Shown in pieces: positions 35,884 through 48,200 of a DNA stretch of 64,000 bases (the stretch's first letter is position 1; each line of letters opens with the position of its first letter). Source of the stretch: Branchiostoma floridae (taxonomy: Eukaryota > Chordata > Leptocardii > Amphioxiformes > Branchiostomatidae). The notes under the pieces are model-generated. The model saw nothing but the letters and a program-made list of their open reading frames with translations, was not told the DNA's origin and ran no database searches. Position numbers and translations under genes: made by a program. The stretch is taken from NCBI RefSeq assembly GCF_000003815.2, contig NC_049987.1:12484778-12548777 (forward strand), given 5' to 3'.

Positions 35884-35991
35884 GGTTGCAGCGGTGACTT
35901 CTTGAGTTTGTTGGACGTCTTCTCTCCGTGCTTCTTGTGTCTTGGTGGTCTCTCCTGTTGGAGCTATACCTCTCACTAGCCGGCTGCATCA

Positions 35992-35998
35992 TTTATAC
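35992..35998 (-). promoter_or_regulatory. TATA box of the CBM14 gene
   Basis: The minus strand reads GGGTATAAATGATG. It is about 110 bases upstream of the signal-peptide ATG, giving a 5' UTR of roughly 80 bases if initiation is 25-30 bases downstream. Motif-based call. Confidence 0.55.
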
Positions 35999-37519
35999 CC
36001 AAGACTTCCTGTTGTTTTGATCGGTTTCTTGACAGATTCTTAGCGTCACTAGCGTCCGCCTTGCTTGTAGAATGAAGAAGAAGGATACACAAGACGTCAG
36101 ACCTCCCCGCCGACGTAAGGAAGTCAGCCAATAAAGATAACCATCATAAAGCTTCCTCTGCTGTTCCCGACTTCAGCCCACTTCCTGTCCTTACGGAGCA
36201 TGCGTAGACGCAGTCCCTCCGACTGACCTTTGTATTGTATTATTGTCTTCCTTCCCACCATTGGAATCTTAAGATTGCGCGGACAAACAAATGGTGACGT
36301 ATGTTTGCCTCTCACCTGCCGGGATGTTTGTCTCTGGTGAACACTCATTGTTCTTACTGTATACAAGCAGTTAAATCATTAAACTTCTCTCTCATAAACA
36401 TATCCTGAACTACACTCCAACAGTTAGAATTTTCTGTCAGCATAAGTTTCAAACATTCTGTGTTATCCGTTACATAGTCCCCTGGTTGACATTTCACCTC
36501 GATATCATAAATCAAAAGTGCCCTTGTCAACACTCTACCAACTAAGCAACTTTGTATGACTCATTAAAAAGTTGAGGGGAAGTCAGGTCTAAACCCGTCT
36601 GTCCTGATACATGTAGTTAACATTTCAGTTCTTCATTCTTGCATTTCATTGCTAAGTAGTAGTTAGAACATGGGACGAGGTCTACAATGGGGAAATAGGG
36701 GGGTTCTTTTAACACCCGGGGCGGACTATGTGGATATAAACACAGTTTATGTAATTGAAGGGCTCTGGTTGGCTTAGGGGTAGTGGTCATGTTCTAAACG
36801 CACAAACGGGGCATGCCTTCACTTTGTAAGTGTAAGGCAAACAGTTTTATGGGTTTATAATGTTGATAAACACGCAGAGGTCGCACGTGTTACCCGTGCG
36901 TCATAGGGACTGTACAAACAGCCCACCACCTCAGGAATCCAGACGGTATTTATTGTTTTCGCGCTGTAGATGACGTCACGCTGTGTAGCTGTGTGGACTT
37001 GCGCATGTATCGACGACAGAACGTTACATATAAATGGTACACCAGCTCTTCTTGGAAGCTATACCATGATATTGTACATTATGGATGAAAGGAATGAAGG
37101 GAAAAAGCATATCACTGCCGTAGACGGAACCGCATACCATTTTATAAATCTTTATTAAGATTATTAAAGTATTAAGATTATTTAACTGAAACAATTTAAC
37201 AGGTGCCTATCGTGATCGTACATTTCGTATAAAATCCTTACACAAAAGTACACAAAAACATTGGAATTGGGTGTGCCATACACATTACATAATCGTATTC
37301 AATGTAGAATGTATCTGCTAGTCTAGTCTAGATAGAATAGTTATGGGTTTGTTATATCTCATGTAGATATGCATTTTATCAATATTGCGTACATATTACA
37401 TGCATGTCTTTCGTGGGTGTACAATTAGGGCGGTTCAATTGTTATCAAAATATCAGTCTGGTACATATATACATGTGCCATTATGTAGTACAGTGTGAAA
37501 TATTCAATTAACAGTGACA
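35999..37519. other. Intergenic, no gene seen
   Basis: No supported coding frame. It contains the CBM14 upstream region, a TGGCTTAGGGGTAGTGG segment near 36771 that resembles a tRNA A-box without a matching B-box, and a minus-strand AATAAA (TTTATT at 37151-37156) that could end the FMO transcript. Confidence 0.35.
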
Positions 37520-38484
37520 TTACAGAGCAGACTTAGGCTTGTGTCGTTTCTTACTTTGAAGAGGGACCCTCTCAAATGATTCCGGACCTGCTATTTTGTA
37601 TGTCGCATTTCTAAACCCGACCGGATCAACAAACATCTGAAGAATTGAGTGTGCAGCCGTCAGCTGGCAGGTCTGTGGGATAGGCTCGCATTTAGCCGCT
37701 ATTGCTAACTCATTGACATAGTCGCGATACAGTGGTTCTATAGTGTGAGCGTGGTGTGGCGGCAAACCCGCTTCTAGGCGGTTTTTAAAGTCGTCATCAA
37801 CTTCTTGATCCATGTCTGCTTTAGAGGGGAGACTCAGTCTACCGCTCAACACCCCTAAAGCAAACCTAACCTGGACTTCAAACAGAGGGAAGGTTAGGGA
37901 TAGATGTACGATTCCTATAAACGACATAGTAGGATAGGTTGTGTTGATGACATGTTTGTATAAGGGAAACGCTCTGCCCCTGTGCACCGTGATGCCACAT
38001 TCGGGAGTGAGAAAGGGGAAGCTGAGACAGTAGCCCGTACAATAGATGATATCGTCAGCCTGAAACTCTTGTCCGTCCATAAACCTGACAGTGTTTGGAC
38101 CTATGATACTCTCTACTCTTTTCACCTGGCTGACATTGGGAGGGAGCCTGCGAGGCCTCATGAAGGGTGGGTTGGAGTGACTGATGACGACACGCTCGGC
38201 CACCGCAGCTATCTGCACACACAGGTCGATGCCCGAGGCCGAGGCTCCGATGATGACGACGTTTCTCCCGCGGAACGGCTCCGGGACCCGGTAGTCATGG
38301 CTGTGTAGGGTCCTGCCCTGGAACCGGTCTGTACCGGGGATGGCTGGAACATACGGGACGGAATACCGCCTGTAGAAAGGGATGGATGAAAAAGAGATGT
38401 TGGCCCGTCTACTATTATGATTATAGCTGCAAGTACAGAGTAAACTTATTAACGTTAGCGTTGGCGCGACGCTGCCAAACTATC

Positions 38485-38537
<53 letters not shown>

Positions 38538-40022
38538 TAATATACTGTTCCAAGAGGATTTCTACATATAGGGACTGAATTTAGGTTGATAGAAGAGGCG
38601 ATTTTTGCAGATATGGACTGTGCATTAAATTCCTTTCTTCTCCATCTTTCCCTCCCTCTCCCTCCTCTTTCAGTCTTTTCTGTCTTTTCAAGTGGTCTCT
38701 CAGTATACATATCAATTCAGTAATATTTTCATATGTCTTTTCTCTCTTTGTCTTCCTTTCCCCCCTCTCTCTCCCTCTCTTTCTTCCCCCAACTCTATTC
38801 ATCTCTCCCGCACTCCTTTTATGTCCCTAGTGGTCCAGACGTACCCAGTACAAACCATGACCGCATCGAACTGCTCGGTGCTCTGTTTGTCTGCAGCAGA
38901 GACGTCAGAGATCGTGACGTGCCATTTTAACACACCATGGACGTGGACAGGTGTCACTGCTTCTACTCTGGTCAGGAACTAGGGGTCAACACCGTTCATT
39001 AGAGAAAGAAAACCTGTATATATGTGCTAGACCCCTTACAATCTTTCTCGTCGTAAACTTCCCCCGGGAGACGTTGGTACTTAGGGTAAGTTTAGCTATC
39101 GACCAAATTAATGCGCTTTCCTATAATTTGAATATTCGTTTGCCATATCTAAATGCATTGAAAACTTTGTATATTTGACCTATAATTCCTTTTCTCACCC
39201 CCTACCGATTGCGATAAGGATACCTGAATATACTTGTTCAGTCCGAAGTGCGCGGCATAGCCCTCCAGGTACTGCAGCACCTCCTGGCGGGAGAGGTAAG
39301 ACTGCAGGCTGCTGTCGAACGGAAAGTCCGAAAAGGCCATCGATTCCTTGGGAATATTTGTCCTTTTGTGGGAAAGAAATGACAAAACAAACTGTTTTTT
39401 TTTCCACACAAAAGCACATATTAAGTGATGTTCAATAAAGGAAGAAGACCAACCGGTCGACGAAAGTACAGCTTGCTGTGAGGTAACGTCTAATAGCCTA
39501 CGGGCATCACCTACCAAAGAACCCTGCTCCAATTACACACATACAGAACACCATGCACATAAAAATATGAACTTTGCTTCGAGAAAAAAAGAATGATGAT
39601 GATAGCAAATGTTCCACAAGATTCAGATAATGAAAAACATGAACAGCGAGAGTGTTACTAAGGCCTTACTATTAAGGTATAAATGTTATACACACAGTAG
39701 AACTTTGTTAATTAAGCCCCATGCATTAACTTTGACTTTGAGACTTTAAGCCATGTGAGGTACAAAACAGCCACAGTAAAGTATCTTCCAAGTCTGTGTG
39801 TAAATCAGTCAGGTTTCCCTACCTTAAGTTTGTGTACATGCTGGAGTGTACAGGAAGGCCGTGCTCGTCCGTCCCAGTCCGGTCCGTGTACACCCAGGTC
39901 CCGCCCACCGCCGCTGTCTGCTCGTACACCGTCGGCAGGTAGAGACCAGGGTCCGTCGACAGGTAGCGTGCCGCGCACAGGCCGTTTGCACCCGCGCCGA
40001 TCACGGCCACGCGAAGCACCAT
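37520..40022 (-). CDS. Flavin-containing monooxygenase (FMO-like)
   Basis: Coding exons in transcript order: 39823-40022, 39224-39362, 38845-38978, 37520-38369, joining in frame to 440 aa. It has the FAD-binding GxGxxG (GAGANG, residues 9-14), the FMO signature FxGxxxHxxxY at 174-184 (FQGRTLHSHDY), and the NADPH-binding GxSxSG (GASASG, 199-204). DIIYCTGY follows later, as in the family. FMOs use NADPH and oxygen to oxygenate nucleophilic nitrogen or sulfur in small molecules. At 440 aa, without a hydrophobic C-terminus (it ends KKRHKPKSAL), it resembles soluble invertebrate or plant-type FMOs rather than the ~530-aa membrane-bound vertebrate enzymes. The substrate cannot be told. The exon 3 acceptor (CCCCTAG) was chosen by phase and fit. 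Confidence 0.92.
38489..38536. repeat. (TA)n microsatellite
   Basis: 24 uninterrupted TA units in FMO intron 3. Confidence 0.95.
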
Positions 40023-40188
40023 TCTTCAATGTGCGACCTGATGCAGCTTACACAATGTCAGTAATAAACACGGTAACGTTACAGAGTTGCGCTGTGGACC
40101 TTGGACTCTTTGCACCGGAAGTAGCTGCTGCGGGTTCACTGGGGTAACTTACCATACTTATTACGTAACATGTCACAGCAACAATATG

Positions 40189-40320
40189 CTAGTCAGACTC
40201 CATAAGTTGCTGGGAAAAAGTTAGTAGAATTGGTCAGATAGACGGATATATGCCTCTTTCATACTTTTCAGTCTATCTGGCCAATATCTACTATTTTTGC
40301 CGCAACGTTTTAGTCTGGTA
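40189..40320. repeat. Imperfect foldback repeat
   Basis: The left arm, with AGTAGAATTGGTCAGATAGAC, and the right arm, with GTCTATCTGGCCAATATCTAC, are inverted copies across a 27-base loop. Similarity continues outward through TTGCTGGGAAAAA and TTTTTGCCGCAA. No coding content. Confidence 0.65.
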
Positions 40321-41352
40321 GAGACAAACTTTGTGTGTAGCATCCAAGGTGCGGTCACGGTCTAAATGTTTAGTTAAATCAAGGTCAATACTAATTTGAA
40401 GGGATGTTGTAGCGTTCTGTCCACCAGTCTTTCACATGATTTTTTGCTGAGCTTTGTTGGTTCACGATCTAAGACAAATTATACATGTATATATTATAAA
40501 TGTAAGTATATAACTGCTTGTTACATGTATTTATAACGTTAAATGTAAGGATATACATATTTGTGTATAAATGTAAATTAGTGTGTGCGTGTGTGTGTGT
40601 GGGGGGGGGGGGGTTGTAAAAAATTATTCACTAATTCACTTAAATCTTGTATAAGGTCCTATTTACTGATTCACTGAAATGTTAATTACGAAATTGAACA
40701 AAATTTTCCATCAAGAAAACATGACCAGGGAGACTCTGATGATCATTGAGATATTCAATATATTATCTATTGTCATAGAAAGACAATAACAGATTTTATA
40801 AATGAAAAGACTACATTAATAAAAGCTATCAATAGAAGAGAAACCCAACACTTTGTTATAAGCTCAACAAAGTCTCATATAATCATTGTTTATAGTATAA
40901 CATACATACAGGTCTTATGTTTTGACATAATGATTGAAATGTTCAAAAAAAATCTGAATGTTCTTTAGATCTAGCTTACAATGAAAAGATGTTCCCCAGA
41001 TACAAATCTGAGTTGTATGTAGCCATATTTACAAATTATGAAATATCAAATAACATGTTTGTATCTGCACCAATGTATACTTGTTTACTTTCAAAATTAC
41101 AATGGACACTATGACAGTGGTACAGAGTATTTAAGTTAAACAAAACTGCCCTTGAAAACTCACATGTACAAGTATCAGGATATCAGAAAGGAAAACTCTG
41201 ATCAGACAAATTGAAATTAAAGCACTGTAACAAAGTGTTGACTTTGCTACATTGTTTTGGAGCATTAAATCTGTTTTTGAAATAAAACCTTTTGGAGCAT
41301 TATAGTTGGAATGTGATGAATGCTATTATATAGTAATGGCATCATGGCTAAC

Positions 41353-41506
41353 GTGACCACTCAAGGGACTTAAAGAAAGTAAATGTTCACAGTACACAAG
41401 ATTCTTCAAGTTTGAGTCATTAAGAAAAATAATTGACCACAATAAAATGTTTAATTGCCCAGGTGGTCCTTATGCAGAGGTGGTCACATACAAGTTTGAC
41501 CACACT
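41353..41506. mobile_element. Relic of the GGTGGTC-type TIR element
   Basis: Short matches to the 849-bp element at 10184: GACCACTCAAG, CCCAGGTGGTCCTTATGCAGAGGTGGTC and a degraded AAGTTTGACCACACTGT end. It is diverged and incomplete. Confidence 0.5.
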
Positions 41507-42272
41507 GTCTCCATCAGGGGCACATCTCCAGAGAATTCACAACTTGATGTTGAATCACAATGATCATTTACCAAACACCATGCCTATGATATTGTTCACA
41601 GTCCCAGGTAAAGTATTTCATGGTATTCCATAGGTAAAAAACCAGAGCACACACGTTCTTAGCAACATCTCACCTGACCTTGCTGGCATTACTCTTGTGT
41701 GAACAGTTCAGACCAATGTTATACATACACAATGGAAAAACAAAAATCTCATGAAAAACAACAGTGTATGTGCCAGATCATTGACAAAGTAAAAAGTTGT
41801 TGGTAACCTTCTTTAATGTACATTTTGTATCTTGCAAGGAACAAGAAAGTCAAAGGGATATCAATGCAGATTCTGCATGTTTCAGCTTATGTTCAAGGCT
41901 TCTCACAATGTACAAATATACCAATATTTACAAAGGACTTGATGTAAGATTTTCTGATTGTATAAAAATGGATGATTATAAATATATCTATATCTGAATC
42001 AGTGACCAACAGAATTTAACTCCTAACATTTGTTATATCACAAATTCACAATACTGTCCAAGAATTGAAGGAGGGAGAACATAGTACAGTACATTCAAGT
42101 CCAAAAAATCACCTGCACAAGTAGAGGGTCATTTGTGTTGAAAACCTTATCAAATGATCATTCAAACATTGATCAGGTTTTACCTTTGTTGTACTGATTC
42201 AGAAACAAAATCTATCCTCCATACATGTATCATATCTATATTATCTATTCTAGATAATCCTGGTCGATGCTG

Positions 42273-45200
42273 TCACTGACTACCAAAGTGCCTCTGTATC
42301 AGCATCTTCAGCATTCTGTTAGGAGTAAGGTTCATGTTGGGCAGGAGGGCGTTGGTCATCGGACTCGTCATCTTCCCCTTCTGCAGCCATGACTCGATCG
42401 ACTTGCGCTCGTACGTGTAGCCGTCGGAGGCGATGACAGGGTCCACCATAATCTCTCGCGAGATCGGACACAGGTACTCGTCTGGGACCTTGTCGTCGGA
42501 TGATGCTGTAAGATACAAGTGGTACAGTTAAGGTGTTATTAGAGGGTTTTGTGTTTGAATGTGTGCCCTTGAGAAAGGTGCTTTACGCCTATTTTCTCAC
42601 TGACTCATATCCTCCTAGAAAGATTTAAACAAAACTGCCCCTGCAGTTTCATAGGAAGCTGATAGGGGGCACAAGCCTTACCAACTTCTTCCTTATATGA
42701 AAAGCTGTCTGCCACAAAAAAATCAATACCATAGAATGTCCAGGAAAAAAGGAAGTCCTTTTGCAGTACCAAGGATGGCCACCAGAGGGCCCAAAATTAA
42801 TCTTGAAATTCATCTTCCTAAGACCTGCCCACATACCAAATATCATCACACACCATCCAGAGGCTCTTAAGTTACGATGAAAATATCTGTAAACAAACAC
42901 ACAAACATGATAAAAACAACACCTCCATTTATCATGGAGATAATAAGTAAGCCAGAGCTAAATACTGTACAAAACAAACACATTGAATTAACTATTGGTG
43001 TACCAACCTTGTGGCGTGGCTCCTTTTGAAGCGGTGACAGTTGGCCCAGCAGATTGTGCCATGTTGGCCATCAGGGAGGGGGCAAAGGTGCTGACGAGGG
43101 CCGGCAGGTTCTGCATGAGTTGAGGGGGCAGTGCTGAGGCTAATGCAGCGAGGTTTGCCTGCGCCTGCCCTGAAGTGGAGGAGCTCTCGGACTCCTGCAG
43201 AGCCTTGATTCCTCTCAGGATCTTGTTCCTCTGTCCTAGTGCAGCTGTCATGGGGGGAAAGTGGTGTTACACTTTAGTAAACAGTGTGTGTATTCAAGGA
43301 CATTACATTCAGTCAAAGCTGCCCAAGAAGACCACTCAGAGTCACATTTGACAGCAGGTAGTCACATTTGACAGCATTGTTAATGCATGCTTGTTGGGTC
43401 ACTAGGAAAGATTACATAAGGGACCATCAAAAAGTGGTCACTTTGGTCAGGTGATCCTTGTGCAGAGGTGGGTATTGACATCTTTTTCCTGGTGCTTTGT
43501 ACAGCATATTATACAGCATAATTAAGGGTAATATTTACAGTTGTAATTGATATAGTTGCAATATCTATAATCATTTTCATTGATAGCCTACAAAACAAGT
43601 GCTGACAAACATCTATTAGGCAATGATTGTTGTGAATATCACATAGGTAATGTGTATAATTGTGCAGTTTCAAAAATATAAACAAAACCTCCCACCTATT
43701 CCAAGATCTTTTGACAGTGTCTCGTTGGTCAGCTGTTTTAGTTCATTTCCATCAATCTCATTTTCTCTGAACGTCTCGACGTGATGTTCCAAACCCTTTT
43801 CTCTCAGCCAACTGCAGACTTCCTCCACAGACCAATCAGAGAGTGGCTTTCTCTTTGGTTGGGCTGCTTCTGTTGTCTGCTGTGCCTTGATTGGAGTTGC
43901 AGCATCTTGTACATCCACTAGCATTTCTGTTTGGCTTTCAGTCTTGCTGGCTCCTTCTGAAAACATGCCAGTCATATGAAATGTCTGGAACATATGTCAT
44001 TCAATATTTATACTAGTAGTATAGCTTTCATTGTGTCCTCCTCTGTCAAGCAACTGACATAGATAAAATGTGTGTACACTGTCTCGTTAGAGGGTACACA
44101 AAGTCAGTTGACTAAGTATGAACTGGCAAGGAACCAATTAGCTGACAACCATGATTACTGTAAATCTTAGAATGCTTATTGGTTTTATTTTCCTGGCCAC
44201 TATAAATTCATGACAACACAAAGTTACAACAGTTACTAGGTGTACTACAGTATTGTTTCAAGTGCGAACCTCCTTTCCCAATTTATCCTATAATACATGA
44301 GTCTACGGTACCTTGTACGGGGATAACAGCTGGCCCGTCCACCAGCCTCCATATCCTGACAGTTCTGTCCATACAGCCTGTAGCCAGGTACATCCCATCC
44401 AGGGAGAAGGCAACTGTTGTCACACATCTGTAACACGGGAAAAACAACAAGCTCTTATGGAAGGAAACGTTAATTTATTTCTTCTGCATTTCAAATCCAA
44501 AATTTAGCACCAAACTAAGATGAAAACTAGCCTGGGTACCATTTGATTACTACATGCACTGCCCTGAAAAAAATTGTCTGGATGCAGTAAATGTAAGGAT
44601 CCCTGATGGTAATCGGATGGTACAGTCAGATGAAAACGACTAAGTCTTGGAGAAAAATTGCATCTCATAACATCTGTATATTCACCCCCTGAAAAATATC
44701 AAAGTACAGACTTTCCCAGTAACTTATTCATGGGAAAACCCATTTGTTTTTCAGTGAGGTATAGCTGAATATGTCACCATTGAGACTGTGATCTGACAGA
44801 ATTGCTCATTTTACCGATATTATGAGATAGCAGTCAGGATGGTATGAATATGTCTGGGTGGTCTCCCACTTGTAATTCTGTCGATCCATTGATCTACTGT
44901 GTTATGGGTAAAAATGGAAAAGTTCTCACAACCTTTACAAGTACAATGTAAATACTATGAATATTGAATACTCATATGACAGTGGTAGGAAGCTTACCTT
45001 GGGTGACCAGTCAACATGTACAGCTTCTCTCCAGTTAACTGAAGAACAAAAGCAGTAGTTATGTTAAGAGAAATGACATAGATAACAGAAGACTACTGCC
45101 TCCAATCTCACTGTTTCTATATCCCAAAACATCAAACAGATTTAAAACATGATGTACGACAGGAAATTTCTGTAATAAAACTTCACATTAAGTTTTGCAA

Positions 45201-48200
45201 TTTCACAACAAGCCAGATAAATAGAAACAGCATTTCAAACAGCAATCTGGGAATGAAATTTCTAGAAATAATATAACTATTCAACATTCATCATTTGTAC
45301 AGGTTTGACACTTAGTCTAGTTAACACTTAGTCTGGTACATGACACAGGAAGATGTTAAACTTACAGGGTTCCATACTATTGCTGCTCGGTCCACTGATC
45401 TAAAGGGTGAAGAGAAAGATGATTGAATTAGAATTTTGTTTCTGATCACTGATTCTAACATTACGGTAATAGTATATACTAAATATTTTATGATTGCACT
45501 GTATGTATGTTATTGTTGCTTGCATGAATTGCCAATTAAGAAGTCCAGGAAGATTAGTGGTGTACCCATGGGAATACCACTAGTGGATTTTCTTATAATA
45601 CGATGGTATGAGTGACTTGTTGGAGATGGTAGTTACCCTGATGCCAGTCTCTTGCCATCTGGGCTGAAGGCACAGGCATTCACTGTCGCTGAATGACCTT
45701 GGAGATTGACCCTTAACCTCATGTCATAACCTGGGCAGACAGAATCAGAAGAATTGGATGAAATTATGATGTCATAGCTTCCTTAAGACCACATATAAAT
45801 TGTACAAATTGTCTGGTACTAAAAGAGAGAAACAGATGTTACATTCTATGATTTTATTTCCTTGAAAGAAAAACATTGACTATGACTCTACCTACCAGGA
45901 CTGACATGCACATCCCATAACTTCACCAGCATGTCTGCACCACAGGATGCCAGCATGAAGTACTGCATCCTGGGCTGGGTTTCTGGTACGGGATTGTCTG
46001 CAGAAATTGGTTCAAACATGTTTAAAAAACATGCTCTGAAGAAGTGGCAAGGCTGCCTATTCTGAATGAAATAGCTGCAAAGTGGATCTAAAGAAATGGA
46101 ATTAATAATGTTTTAAGATTAACTGCAAACATTTGTAAGCTATTAAAGCTCTACTAACATATGATTAGCCAAACTGGGGTCAATGGCTGCACACAAAGAA
46201 AAAACTTGCCCAAAACAAAGTGACCAGATTTTTTAATGACATGTACACAGCTGCAAGCTAAATCCAATCACAGATTCAATCATGTGAAAGATGACTGCTA
46301 AATTTTTCACACAAACTAAAATAATAAACATATGACCAGCCCACCTGGGTTGGCTGACCCAAAGGTGGGTGAAAAGACACAGCAGGTGACCCCAAGGTCA
46401 TGACCTTCTGCCAGGTAGTATAGGCACTTGTTGTTGCCATAGCGACCATCCCACAGCTTCATGTTGCCCTCCATGGATCCCGACAGCAGGAAGTTGCCGT
46501 CCGGAGTGAATGCACAGGCACAGATGGAGGTGTCGTGGGCCTCTATAACACTGGAGGAACAAGGGTGCAATTCTAACTTCAACATTACGGTCACACAACA
46601 TATTTTCATGTGATGAAAGTTCATATTTAGTTACATAGAGTCATTTTTCCTCAAATAGCTTCTCATGCATTACTGACGTTTGGAAAAACGTAAAAAGCTA
46701 TTTCTAATAATTGTAGGTATCTTATGTAGAGTTGACTACAATATGGCCATTAAGTCTCTACATAGATGTCCTTGTTTAAAGGAAGGAAGTAGGCCTTTAT
46801 TTTTCAGGACATCTATCTATAACAGAAGGGGACACAAAGTTGGAGGTATATTTATATCAGGCTAACTTTGTCCTATTCTCTAGAGCTCAGGGAATTGTGA
46901 TGGACTTGGGTGCTGAAGAAGGGAGGTATTATTCAATTACAGGGGGAGGAGGGAGATGATTCTGTACCAAAACTGGCAAGGCCTGAGCACCTTCAAGCTA
47001 TTGTGCACACTTAGTCACACCATGGAAGGAAAACAGTTCGACACCATGAAGAGAACAAGTATTATCGGAGCTCAGCATATAGCACAAGATTTTGGTCGAG
47101 GGTGGTTGGGTGAAGACTACTGCAAAATTTGTAGCTCTACTGCTTGTGTGCCTTTTTCTTCTGCTGTTCTGTAACATTCCATTTAATTTCTACCATTCTT
47201 TCTTTCTACACAAACTTGTATATGATTGCACTCCAATGATCCTTTATGGTCCGTTGCCCTGCATTGGTCAAAGGAGAAGTCATCATGAGGAGGGTGTTGC
47301 ATCCTACATGTGCTTCTATCCCAGAAGCGCTTCTGGGATGAAGCGTATCTGGGATAGGTCAGAGGGTTACATGACTCAGTGCTCAAGCTCTTCCAGATTT
47401 GCTACTCTGTAGAGTTGGAATAATGATCATGTCATGTTGGGAGTACACATGAAGAAGTTAGTACTACATGTACTCACACAGCAGGGCCATGGGGTCCCAG
47501 ACCCTGTGGGCTGTATACAACACAAAGTCAGTCACTAACAACTACATGTAGCTAGCTGGGATAGACTGCTAATGGCTAAGAGGCCTGTTTTTTTTTAAAT
47601 AACAGACTGAGTTGGAGTTACCTGGACATGTCTCACAAATGTTCAATGTTGATTAAACTCTAAATCTAATAACAGTTTTGAAACATGCAATTTTACTGAA
47701 TACAGGTCGTTTCGTTACATGGTCTTTTCGTTACAAGTCATTTCGTTACATCATGAAGTCATTTCGTTACACTATGATTAGTCATTTCGTTACATCACGA
47801 AGTCATTTCGTTACATCACGAAGTCATTTCGTTACAGATTAATATCAGGCCGTTATAGTACTTCTTACTACAAATGTATTACTTTTCGTGGTAACAAAAA
47901 GCCGGGACTCAAAATTCACTTTCTTTTTCTTGTTTTTCGGCAGATATTGAACGCCGCTAAGCGCTGGAGTCGCTGACGGGCCACGCTGCATGTCGGCTTG
48001 AACGGTCATCTGAACCAAGGAGAGATTACACATAATATATCTGTTATGTAGTAACTTGATCATTTCTCATATATGCTGTGATGTGTACAATAAATCACGA
48101 TTAGATGCCTTTAGTATCGTTGATATACAGCGCGCGCAGTAAAGACCTATTGTTGTTTAATAGACCGGCGGGCACGCACTTTCGTAGGCTTCGGGTCCGT

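Larger units (their letters stand above)
40023..42272. other. Intergenic region with small repeats
   Basis: No supported gene. It contains the FMO upstream region, an inverted repeat (40189-40320), a (GT)n-(G)n tract near 40586-40613, a relic of the CAGTCAAACCTGCC element (41353-41506) and AT-rich sequence that includes the WDSUB1 3' UTR next to 42273. Confidence 0.4.

Noticed and set aside
35884..35976. Upstream in-frame start for the CBM14 gene at 35976
   Set aside because: It would bury the signal peptide about 31 residues in, and the TATA box at 35992-35998 places transcription start downstream of it.
36766..36830. tRNA-like TGGCTTAGGGGTAGTGG segment
   Set aside because: No B-box follows at the proper distance, so neither a tRNA gene nor a clear SINE is supported.
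47704..47836. CRISPR-like array of GTCATTTCGTTAC units
   Set aside because: The spacers are short and repetitive, and the array is the inverted partner of 51928-52031; it is the end of a mobile element in a eukaryotic genome.
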